A model generated the notes under the pieces. It was not told the DNA's origin, did not search any database, and saw only the letters and a program-made list of their open reading frames with translations. The position numbers and the translations under genes were made by a program. A DNA stretch of 64,000 nt, taken from Burkholderia sp. BCC0322. GTDB taxonomy: Bacteria > Pseudomonadota > Gammaproteobacteria > Burkholderiales > Burkholderiaceae. Numbering within the stretch: the first letter of the stretch is position 1; each line of letters opens with the position of its first letter. The DNA is taken from contig NZ_CADFDU010000001.1 of NCBI RefSeq assembly GCF_902833045.1, positions 434,001 through 498,000 of the forward strand, read 5' to 3'. Positions 8,023 through 15,141 of this stretch are shown here, piece after piece.

Positions 8023-8904
8023 ATGTCCGCTCAACTTCAATCGTCAGCCGACGCTCAACGCGTTGCCCATCAATACGTCCGCGTCGACGGCCAGCGCATT
8101 CATTGCGTGACGGCCGGCGCAGGCACCCCGGTCCTGCTGATTCCGGGATGGCCGCAAACCTGGTACGCATGGCGTCATGTGATGCAGGCGCTCGCCGCGC
8201 GCGGCTTCATGGCCATCGCGGTCGATCCGCCCGGCACCGGCTATTCCGACCGGCCGCATGCGGGTTACGACACGGGCCACACGGCGGCCACGTTGCATCG
8301 CGTGATGGTGCAACTGGGCTTCGATGTGTACCAGGTGGCCGGCCACGACGTCGGCATGTGGGTGGCCTATGCGCTGGCGAGCGATCGGCCCGAGGCGGTG
8401 AAGTCGCTGGCGCTCACGGAGGCGGTGATCCCCGGGCTGGCGCCGGCGCCGTCGATCTTCGCTCCGCCGGAACAGAACATCTTCCTGTGGCATTTCATGT
8501 TCAACCAGCTGGCCGACCTGCCCGAGACGCTGATTGCCGGACGTGAACGCGCCTATCTGGAGTTCATGTTCAACCGCTGGTCGTTCCGGCGCGATTGCGT
8601 GGCCGTCGACGTGTATATCGACGCCTATGCGGCGCCGGGCGGCCTGCGCGGCGGCTTCTCCTATTACCGTGCGATTCCGGAGACGATCCGGCAGAACCAG
8701 GCGCGGGCGCAGCGCAAGCTGACGATGCCGGTGCTCGCGATCGGCGCCGAACATGCCACCGGCGATGCGCCGCTGGTCACGATGCGCGACAACGCGACGG
8801 ATCTGCAGGGCGCGGTCGTGCCCGATTGCGGCCACTTCATCATGGAAGAGGCGCCCGACGCATTCATCGGCCATCTGCTGCCGTTCCTGGAACGGAGCCG
8901 CTGA
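8023..8904 (+). CDS. Alpha/beta hydrolase, epoxide hydrolase-like
   Basis: 293 aa alpha/beta-hydrolase. LLIPGWPQTWYAW corresponds to the oxyanion motif (HGxP replaced by PGWP). VDPPGTGYSDRP follows. The nucleophile elbow AGHDVGMW carries Asp rather than Ser, as in epoxide hydrolases and haloalkane dehalogenases. The histidine is in PDCGHFIMEEAP. A cap domain fits between about 145 and 220. It opens an ester-like alkyl-enzyme intermediate; the substrate is unknown. The middle position in the operon with another hydrolase suggests stepwise breakdown of one compound. Confidence 0.85.
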   Translation: MSAQLQSSADAQRVAHQYVRVDGQRIHCVTAGAGTPVLLIPGWPQTWYAWRHVMQALAARGFMAIAVDPPGTGYSDRPHAGYDTGHTAATLHRVMVQLGFDVYQVAGHDVGMWVAYALASDRPEAVKSLALTEAVIPGLAPAPSIFAPPEQNIFLWHFMFNQLADLPETLIAGRERAYLEFMFNRWSFRRDCVAVDVYIDAYAAPGGLRGGFSYYRAIPETIRQNQARAQRKLTMPVLAIGAEHATGDAPLVTMRDNATDLQGAVVPDCGHFIMEEAPDAFIGHLLPFLERSR

Positions 8905-8906
8905 AC

Positions 8907-9845
8907 ATGCCGATCGACGACAACATCGCCGCGCTGCTGGCGCGCCTGGCGCTGGCTGAAGCGCCTGCGTCGCTGGGCGCGTTGCGGCAGGCGACCGAGA
9001 CGACACTGCGAGGCTGGCACGGGCCGCTGGAAGCGGTCGACCGCACGGAAACCTTCGCGGTGCCCACGCGCGACGGGCGGCAGATTCGCGTGCGGGCCTA
9101 TTGGCCGGCGGTCGCGGCGGCGCGCGCGGCACGGCGGCCAGCGATCGTTTATGCGCACGGCGGCGGGTGGTGCCTCGGCACGCTCGAGCTTTACGACAAT
9201 CCTTGCCGCGCGCTGGCCAACGCGACGCAGTGCGTCGTGCTGTCGGTCGATTACCGGCTCGCGCCGGAGCATCGGTTTCCGGTGCCGGTGGACGATTTCT
9301 GCGATGCGCTGGACTGGGTGTTCGGCGAGGCGGACGGCCTGGGGCTGGACCCGGCGCGCATCGCCGTCGGCGGCGACAGTGCCGGAGGCAACCTTGCAGC
9401 GGCTGCCTGCCTGGTCGCACGGGAGCGGGGCGGCCCGTCGATCGCGCATCAACTGTTGCTGTACCCGCCGCTGGATGCGTCGATGAGCACGACGTCCTAT
9501 CGGACCTGCGGGCAGGGCTACTACCTGACGCAAGCCATCATGCAGTATTGCTTCGACCTGTACCTGACCGATCCGGCCGATGCCGGCTCACCCTGCGTGT
9601 CGCCGCTGCGGGCGGCTTCGGTCGGGGGTCTGCCACCGGCCACGTTGCTGGCGTGCGAGTACGATCCGGTGCGCGACGACGCGCACGCGTATGCGGAACG
9701 ATTGCGGGAGGCCGGTGTGCCGGTCGAATTGGTCGTGCTGCCGGGGATGATCCATGCGTGCATCCATATGGTCGGCGTGACGCCGGCAGCCCGCCAGGTG
9801 TTCGACGTGGCCGGCGCGTGGATGCGCAGGGCGTTCCAGCGGTGA
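8907..9845 (+). CDS. Alpha/beta hydrolase fold-3 (HSL-type) esterase
   Basis: 312 aa esterase of the hormone-sensitive lipase group. It shows YAHGGGWCLG (oxyanion HGGGW), DYRLAPEHRFP, and the serine elbow GGDSAGGN. The Asp lies in LLACEYDPVRDDA and the His in LPGMIHACI. It probably hydrolyses a small ester or lactone. It starts 2 bp after the preceding stop, so it is co-translated with it. A hairpin follows directly after its stop codon. Confidence 0.9.
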   Translation: MPIDDNIAALLARLALAEAPASLGALRQATETTLRGWHGPLEAVDRTETFAVPTRDGRQIRVRAYWPAVAAARAARRPAIVYAHGGGWCLGTLELYDNPCRALANATQCVVLSVDYRLAPEHRFPVPVDDFCDALDWVFGEADGLGLDPARIAVGGDSAGGNLAAAACLVARERGGPSIAHQLLLYPPLDASMSTTSYRTCGQGYYLTQAIMQYCFDLYLTDPADAGSPCVSPLRAASVGGLPPATLLACEYDPVRDDAHAYAERLREAGVPVELVVLPGMIHACIHMVGVTPAARQVFDVAGAWMRRAFQR

Positions 9846-9846
9846 G

Positions 9847-9890
9847 CGCATGGCCGTGCGTGGAGGGTTGCACGGTCCGGCGGCCATGCG
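9847..9890 (+). terminator. Hairpin closing the 6938-9845 operon
   Basis: CGCATGGCC (9847-9855) pairs perfectly with GGCCATGCG (9882-9890), with a further GTGC/GCAC pairing inside the loop. It begins 2 bp after the stop codon. It lacks a T tract, so termination strength is uncertain. Confidence 0.45.
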
Positions 9891-9967
9891 ATATCAGGAA
9901 GACCGGTGCGATTTCCGCGATGTCGACGGACTTCCTGTCCGACAGCAGGTTGTCTAGATTCTTCTCC

Positions 9968-10039
9968 ATGCACGCACTTTTCATCACGACCACCACCACG
10001 ACCGCCCATGGCGGGCCGGGAGGAGGTTGCGCGTCGTAG
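9968..10039 (+). CDS. Putative poly-threonine leader peptide (orphan attenuator)
   Basis: A 23-codon frame begins MHALFI, then six consecutive Thr codons, then AHGGPGGGCAS and TAG. Runs of one amino acid followed closely by a terminator are the signature of ribosome-mediated attenuation, as in E. coli thrL. Here the terminator at 10062-10092 starts 22 bp after the stop. The frame is open upstream to 9920, so a longer form is possible. No clear ribosome site is visible. No plus-strand structural gene follows; the next genes run the other way. It could be a remnant of a relocated biosynthetic operon or a regulatory RNA of its own. Confidence 0.4.
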   Translation: MHALFITTTTTTAHGGPGGGCAS

Positions 10040-10061
10040 GTCAGTGCGTCGAACTCACCCC

Positions 10062-10092
10062 AAGCCCCGCCGGAAACGGATGGGGCTTTTTT
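10062..10092 (+). terminator. Rho-independent terminator
   Basis: AAGCCCC (10062-10068) pairs with GGGGCTT (10082-10088) around a 13-nt loop and is followed by a run of T. It points in the plus direction, behind the poly-Thr leader frame. Confidence 0.8.
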
Positions 10093-10250
10093 CATGCTCC
10101 GCCTGGCCGGCCTCGAACGTCAGCGGAGAACATGATGGATGAGTGCGCGCGTCGGGATGGTTCCGTTTTATGGGAATCGCGCTGGCCGGCCTGCTCGCAT
10201 TCCGCGGGCAGCGCCCGGAATAGCCGGGGCCACGGTCGCGGCGGCGTGAA

Positions 10251-10982
10251 CTACCTGCGCCTCCGAACCCGCGCCTTTGCACACTTGAACCACAGTCGCA
10301 TCGCACCGACGCCGCCGGCGACCGGAATCCGCGGCAACAGGAACCGATCGTCGTACGCATCGGCGCAGCCGCGCCGGGTCGTCGTCGCGTTGTGGTACCC
10401 CGCGGCGGCGACCTGGTCGCGCACGCGCGGGTCCAGATCGCCGTACGGGTAGCAGAACGATTCGACGGGCTGGCCGCTCAACGCTTCGAGCCGCTGCTTC
10501 GATTCGATGATCTGAACCGCCGATACGTGCGCCGGCACGTGCGACAGCGCGACGTGATCGAGCGTATGCGAGCCGATTTCATGGCCGTGATCGCGCCATG
10601 CGAGCATGTCGGCGTACGTCATGAGCGGCGAGCGTGCGGTATCGGCGCCCGCGTCCCAGTCGTTCTCGCCGCCGAACCGGCCGGCGACGAAGTAGCAGGT
10701 CGCGGTGAAGCCGAACGCGTCCAGCACGGGCATCGCATGCGTCAGCACGTTGCGAAAGCCGTCGTCGAACGTGATGCCGAAGACCTTCCCGCTGCGCTCG
10801 CCGCGCAGGTACGGTTGCAGTTCGCGCACGCTCAGGCCGCGGTAGCCGAGCCGCCTGAACAGTGTCATCTGGCGGCGGAACGCGTCGGGCGCGACGCTCA
10901 GGCCGCGCAACCGGTCGAGCGGCGGCGGCGTGCGGACCTGGTGATACATCAGGATCGGGTAGCGCGTGGCGGGCAGCAGCAT
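10251..10982 (-). CDS. Polysaccharide deacetylase (NodB-type)
   Basis: 243 aa. The carbohydrate esterase 4 fold is shown by ILMYHQV, the metal/catalytic motif TFDDGFRN, GHEIGSHTLDH (the two His ligands) and SFCYPYGD. It removes acetyl groups from N-acetylated sugars in a glycan. There is no signal peptide, so it probably acts in the cytoplasm or on a lipid-linked intermediate. It starts inside the end of the upstream methyltransferase-like gene (34-bp overlap) and is the last gene of a three-gene glycan operon. The start at 10982 was chosen because family members begin a few residues before ILMYH. Confidence 0.88.
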   Translation of the reverse strand: MLLPATRYPILMYHQVRTPPPLDRLRGLSVAPDAFRRQMTLFRRLGYRGLSVRELQPYLRGERSGKVFGITFDDGFRNVLTHAMPVLDAFGFTATCYFVAGRFGGENDWDAGADTARSPLMTYADMLAWRDHGHEIGSHTLDHVALSHVPAHVSAVQIIESKQRLEALSGQPVESFCYPYGDLDPRVRDQVAAAGYHNATTTRRGCADAYDDRFLLPRIPVAGGVGAMRLWFKCAKARVRRRR

Positions 10983-11572
10983 GAGCGGGTCGCGAGAACG
11001 GGGAATGACGCGGCCTTGCGGAAAATCCGCAGGGTTTTGAAGTCGCCGACTTCGACGAAATCGGCATTTGCCGCCCATTGCTCGATGATCGGCTCGGCCT
11101 TCCGGTACGCCGACGAGCCCTTGTAGAACAGCAAGTGGCCGTCGCGCGCGGTATGGCGTGCGAACAGGTCGAGCACGTCGGCGTCAGTCTTCGCGCCGTA
11201 GCGGCTGTTCGTCTCGTCGCGGAATTCGCACAGATGGAACAGCGTGACGACGTCGAACGCCGGCAGCAGGTCCGAGTTGCTCGTGTAGATGTCGCCGAAA
11301 TAGGCCAGATAGGTCTTGCTCACCTCCGGTTGCCGCGTGACGAGATCGACGTACGACTTGTATTCCTTCGGCGACGCCGTCACGCCGAAGACGGTGTTGT
11401 TCAGGTGCGGCCGCGCGCATTCCACGCCGACATGGTGGTGGCCGCCGGTGCCGAAGTGATAGATGCGGATGCCGTTGAGGCGCGCGGTTTCCAGCCATTC
11501 GACGAAGTGCACGTCGCACGGGCACTCCTGCGTGCGCAGGTCCCAGTACTTCTTCCAGATGTTCATGGCCAT
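10949..11572 (-). CDS. SAM-methyltransferase-like protein of the glycan operon
   Basis: 207 aa. It begins MAMNIWKKYWDLRTQECPCD. A glycine-rich segment IYHFGTGGHHHVG fits a Rossmann nucleotide loop, followed by VVTLFHLCEF and DGHLLFYKGSSAYRKAEP, the order found in class I methyltransferases. The triple His after the Gly-rich loop is unusual. It overlaps the glycosyltransferase stop by one base (TGATG) and the deacetylase start by 34 bp, so the three proteins are tightly coupled. A role in modifying the glycan or its carrier is inferred from neighbours only. Confidence 0.65.
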   Translation of the reverse strand: MAMNIWKKYWDLRTQECPCDVHFVEWLETARLNGIRIYHFGTGGHHHVGVECARPHLNNTVFGVTASPKEYKSYVDLVTRQPEVSKTYLAYFGDIYTSNSDLLPAFDVVTLFHLCEFRDETNSRYGAKTDADVLDLFARHTARDGHLLFYKGSSAYRKAEPIIEQWAANADFVEVGDFKTLRIFRKAASFPVLATRSCCCPPRATRS

Positions 11573-12717
11573 CAAACGGACCTCATGGACGTCACCCGAC
11601 GATACGGGTTGTGGCGAATCGATTTCTGGTAGACGGACAGCGTCGCGTCGACGAATCGTTCGAACGAGAACTCGCGCTTGCCCTTCAGCCGCGCGTTGTG
11701 TCCCATCGCTTGCACGCACCCGGGCTCGCGCATGATCGCGCGCAGGATTGCCTCGATCGCTTCGGGTTCGCGCGGCGGGACGACCCAGCCGTCCACGCCC
11801 GGCTCGACGTTCTCGGGCAGCCCGCCCACGCGCGTCACGATCACGGGGCAGCCGAGCGACATCGCTTCGCGGCACGCATACGACAGGCTCTCCTGGTACG
11901 ACAGCACGAACGACACGTCGACGATCGAGAACGGTGTCCGCACGTCGTCGAGCCGGCCGGTGAAAGCGGTGCGCGCGGCCATGCGGTGCAGCGCGATCTG
12001 CTCGCGTTGCTCGCCGGTCGGCTCCGCGCCGACCAGCAGCACGCGAAACCGCTCGCGCTCGTGTTCGGGCAAGCGGCCCAGCGCCGCGATCAGGTCCATC
12101 CAGCCTTTCTCCGGCGTGGTGCCGGCGCTGCTGCCCAGCACGATCGCGTCCGCGCCGGACGGCCCGAACAGCGCGATCTTGCGGCGGCGGATTTCGTCGC
12201 CGGCCAGTCGCTCCGCGGCCTGCCGGCGCACGCCGTGCTTGACGACCGTCACGTTTCCATACGGCGACCGGAGCGCGAGCATGCCCGCCACGTAGTCGCT
12301 GACCGCGATGGTGTGGTCGGTTGCCAGCCGGGCGCGCAGCACGTTGCCGAAGCTGTCGGCGCGATAGGTGTTGTGCTTGGTGAGCACGACCGCCGGCCGA
12401 TACCGGCAGCCGAGCAGCGCGAGCATCACCTGCCGGTGATCGGCGGACCCGTTGACGTGGATGACGTCGAAGCGCTCGGCGACGATCCGCTGGCGCAGCC
12501 GGAGGATTTCCTGGCACATCCGGTTCCAGCGCGGCTTGAATTCCATGTCGAAGATGGCCACGTCGGGACTGTCCTTCAGCAGTCGCGACAGGCGGCTGCC
12601 TTCCGGTGACGCAACGGTCACGCGATGATGCCGGCTCATCGCGGCGGCGAGATCGCGGACGTAGGTGTCCTGGCCGCCGCCGTAGTCGCCGTGGAAGTTG
12701 GTATACAGTATGTTCAT
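11572..12717 (-). CDS. Glycosyltransferase family 4 protein
   Basis: 381 aa GT-B enzyme. The N-terminal acceptor domain starts NILYTNFHGDYGGGQDTYVR with the Gly-rich loop typical of GT4. The C-terminal donor domain has VLLVGAEPTG, an E-x7-E pattern in QESLSYACREAMSLGCPVIV, and GGLPENVEPGVDGWVVPP. It transfers a sugar from a nucleotide donor to a lipid- or glycan-linked acceptor. It is first in the operon with the methyltransferase-like protein and deacetylase. The ATG at 12717 has GAGGAAAGG upstream; a GTG one codon earlier is possible. Confidence 0.9.
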   Translation of the reverse strand: MNILYTNFHGDYGGGQDTYVRDLAAAMSRHHRVTVASPEGSRLSRLLKDSPDVAIFDMEFKPRWNRMCQEILRLRQRIVAERFDVIHVNGSADHRQVMLALLGCRYRPAVVLTKHNTYRADSFGNVLRARLATDHTIAVSDYVAGMLALRSPYGNVTVVKHGVRRQAAERLAGDEIRRRKIALFGPSGADAIVLGSSAGTTPEKGWMDLIAALGRLPEHERERFRVLLVGAEPTGEQREQIALHRMAARTAFTGRLDDVRTPFSIVDVSFVLSYQESLSYACREAMSLGCPVIVTRVGGLPENVEPGVDGWVVPPREPEAIEAILRAIMREPGCVQAMGHNARLKGKREFSFERFVDATLSVYQKSIRHNPYRRVTSMRSV

Positions 12718-13162
12718 CACGATGCCGCCTTTCCTCGATCATTCATTGGGCAGGATTACTGATAAAAATGAATACCTCAGCCGGTTGAGAGCAATGATTC
12801 GAATCCGGTTCTGTGCTGCCGATGCACGATTGCGCATCGGCGCCCGGGCGGGACGTCACCTCGAATCGTTGCCAAATATTACAGACGCGTTACGGGCCGT
12901 AGTGTCAAGGTCTGCGCATCTTTGTGAGAATGTGTCGCGATCGTTGGCCGTGTCGTCACGCAGTGCGATGCCGCCTTGGGGGCGAGGGGGAGTCCGGCGA
13001 CGTGTTTCCACTCGCCGGCACATGAACCGTGGCGAGCCCGGTGCGAACGGCGAGGTGGCCCGGTTACCCCGCCGCCGACCGCGCAGGAAACGGGCAGGAT
13101 CGCGACAAAACCCGCCTTTTCGACGACATCCGGACGCCGATCAACCCGGCTGACTTTCAGAT

Positions 13163-13193
13163 TTGAAAGCCGGGGTGCCATTTGCGTTAGAAT
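13163..13193 (+). promoter_or_regulatory. Possible promoter of the 13328 symporter gene
   Basis: TTGAAA (13163-13168) and TTAGAA/TAGAAT (13187-13193) are separated by 18-19 bp. The -35 box lies inside a small inverted repeat (CTTTCA ... TGAAAG). It would give a 5' leader of about 125 nt. Confidence 0.35.
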
Positions 13194-13203
13194 GCCCCCC
13201 CTT

Positions 13204-13232
13204 GTCCGCCATGGCGACTGCCAACGGCGGAC
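13204..13232 (+). promoter_or_regulatory. Hairpin in the symporter 5' leader
   Basis: GTCCGCC (13204-13210) and GGCGGAC (13226-13232) form a 7-bp perfect stem with a 15-nt loop, about 95 bp before the start codon. No T tract follows. Confidence 0.35.
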
Positions 13233-13327
13233 TTGTCGCACCCAGTGAGACATGGGTTTCGATTCGTAGCCGGGCGCGAAAGCTGTGCCAGCCGTTAGCA
13301 ACATACGCTTTGTGATTTGGATTACTA

Positions 13328-14632
13328 ATGAAGAAGAAGCACAACATCACCAAGTACATCGTTGTCGCGATGATCCTTGGTATCGCAGTGGGTTACGCCT
13401 GTCATAGCGCATTTCCCGACCCGAACATGGCAAAGGAGGTGGCCGGCTACGTGTCGTTGCTGTCCGACGTGTTCCTGCGCCTGATCAAGATGATCATCGC
13501 GCCGCTGGTATTCGCGACGCTGACCGTCGGCATCGCGCAGATGGGCGACGGCAGCGCGGTGGGCCGCGTCGGCGTCAAGGCGTTCGGCTGGTTTTTCATC
13601 GCGTCGTTCACGTCGTTGCTGCTCGGCCTGCTGACCGCGACGATCCTGCAACCGGGCAGCCATCTGAGCCTGCCGCTGCCGGCGTCCGATGCGGCCCTCG
13701 GCCTGAAGACGGGCGCCTTCACGCTGAAGGACTTCGTGGTCCACCTGGTGCCGAAGTCGATCGCGGAAGCGATGGCGAACAACGAAATCCTGCAGATCGT
13801 CGTCTTCTCGATCTTCTTCGGTACCGCGCTGTCCGCACTCGGCGAGTCGGGCAAGCGCCTGACCGGCGTGATCGACGATCTCGCGCAGGTGATGCTGAAG
13901 GTGACGGGCGCGGTGATGTGGTTCGCGCCGGTCGCGGTGTTCGCGGCGCTGGCGTCGACGATCACGACCCAGGGGCTCGGCATCCTGCTCACGTTCGCGA
14001 AGTTCATGGCGAGCTTCTACCTGGCGCTGGCGCTGCTGTGGGGCGTGCTGACGCTCGCCGGCGTGACGTTCCTCGGCAAGCGGGCGTTCACGCTGATCCG
14101 GCTGATTCGCGAGCCGTTCCTGCTGTCGTTCGCGACGGCGAGCTCCGAAGCCGCGTATCCGAAGCTGCTGGACGCGCTCGACCGCTTCGGCGTGAACCGC
14201 AAGATCTCGAGCTTCGTGCTGCCGATCGGCTATTCGTTCAACCTCGACGGCTCGATGATGTACTGCACGTTCGCGGTGCTCTTCATCGCGCAGGTGTACG
14301 GCATCCATCTGCCGCTGGGCACGCAGATCACGATGCTGCTGATGCTGATGGTCACGTCGAAGGGGATGGCGGGAGTGCCGCGCGCGTCGCTGGTCGTGAT
14401 CGCGGCGACGCTCAACCAGTTCAACATGCCCGAAGCCGGGTTGCTGCTGATCATGGGCGTCGACATGTTCCTCGACATGGGGCGCTCGGCCACCAACGCC
14501 GTCGGCAACTCGATCGCGGCGGCCGTGGTCGCGAAGTGGGAAGGGCAGCTCGACGACCCGCGCGACGACAACGATCCGGACAACGGACGCGGCATGCAGG
14601 TGAAGGTGCCGGAGACCTCGGCATCGGCATGA
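13328..14632 (+). CDS. Dicarboxylate/amino acid:cation symporter (DAACS family)
   Basis: 434 aa inner-membrane symporter related to DctA and GltP. Family landmarks are LIKMIIAPLVFATL in an N-terminal helix, the hairpin motif FATASSEAAYPKLLDAL, PIGYSFNLDGSMMYC, and VTSKGMAGVPRASLVV. The substrate/cation motif reads DMGRSATNAVGN, intermediate between DctA (RALTNLVGN) and glutamate carriers (DMGRTxxNVxGD), so C4-dicarboxylate versus glutamate/aspartate cannot be settled. It has its own promoter region and terminator, so it is monocistronic. The basic start MKKKHN fits a cytoplasmic N-terminus. Confidence 0.92.
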   Translation: MKKKHNITKYIVVAMILGIAVGYACHSAFPDPNMAKEVAGYVSLLSDVFLRLIKMIIAPLVFATLTVGIAQMGDGSAVGRVGVKAFGWFFIASFTSLLLGLLTATILQPGSHLSLPLPASDAALGLKTGAFTLKDFVVHLVPKSIAEAMANNEILQIVVFSIFFGTALSALGESGKRLTGVIDDLAQVMLKVTGAVMWFAPVAVFAALASTITTQGLGILLTFAKFMASFYLALALLWGVLTLAGVTFLGKRAFTLIRLIREPFLLSFATASSEAAYPKLLDALDRFGVNRKISSFVLPIGYSFNLDGSMMYCTFAVLFIAQVYGIHLPLGTQITMLLMLMVTSKGMAGVPRASLVVIAATLNQFNMPEAGLLLIMGVDMFLDMGRSATNAVGNSIAAAVVAKWEGQLDDPRDDNDPDNGRGMQVKVPETSASA

Positions 14633-14692
14633 GGCACGGCCGTGCGGCAGCGCAGCGGTAGTGGCGCGTTGGCTGCTCGCCGGTAATCGATG

Positions 14693-14736
14693 ATCGCCGG
14701 CCTGGATTCGATATGGATTCAGGTCGGCGATTGTGT
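14693..14736 (+). terminator. Terminator of the symporter gene
   Basis: ATCGCCGGCCTG (14693-14704) pairs with CAGGTCGGCGAT (14720-14731) with one G-U pair, followed by a T-rich tail. Confidence 0.7.
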
Positions 14737-15141
14737 TTGGCGGAATCATTCCACCCTGAATGCGGCGGACTGCCCCGATTCCCTGAAGCCGGCGCTCGCC
14801 GTTTCAACCGGTCGTCGTTGATCGAGCGGCGATTTTCCCGATCCCCGATCCGACGCGTAAGTGACCATTCACTGCCGCGCAGCCGCGCTCGCCGTCAGCA
14901 CGCATGAGCGCGACAGGCAATGCATCGAGGCCGAACCCGTGAAAAGCGCAACGGCGCGAGCGGTCCGCAATTTTTTTCGATTTATATGGCGCTATTCTCG
15001 CGCTGCGCATGATCGAACCCATGCGGCACGTAATACCGACTGCGCCGGATGATTCAGGGGAAATATTGACGCCTCGCGGCTTTCAAGCCATCCGGCCGGC
15101 CCTTCATGTGAATGTTCGCACCCTTCAGGAGCGCATCCGTC
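14737..15141. other. Intergenic region with a small inverted repeat
   Basis: About 400 bp without a credible gene. AGTGA-CCAT-TCACT at 14860-14873 is an inverted repeat of the kind seen in TetR-type operators, but no regulator gene is adjacent. A ribosome site (CAGGAG) for the next gene is at its right end. Confidence 0.35.

Larger units (their letters stand above)
12718..13327. other. Divergent intergenic region
   Basis: About 600 bp separating the leftward glycan operon from the rightward symporter. No gene is visible. The right part carries a likely promoter and a 5'-leader hairpin for the symporter, given as separate entries. Confidence 0.6.
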
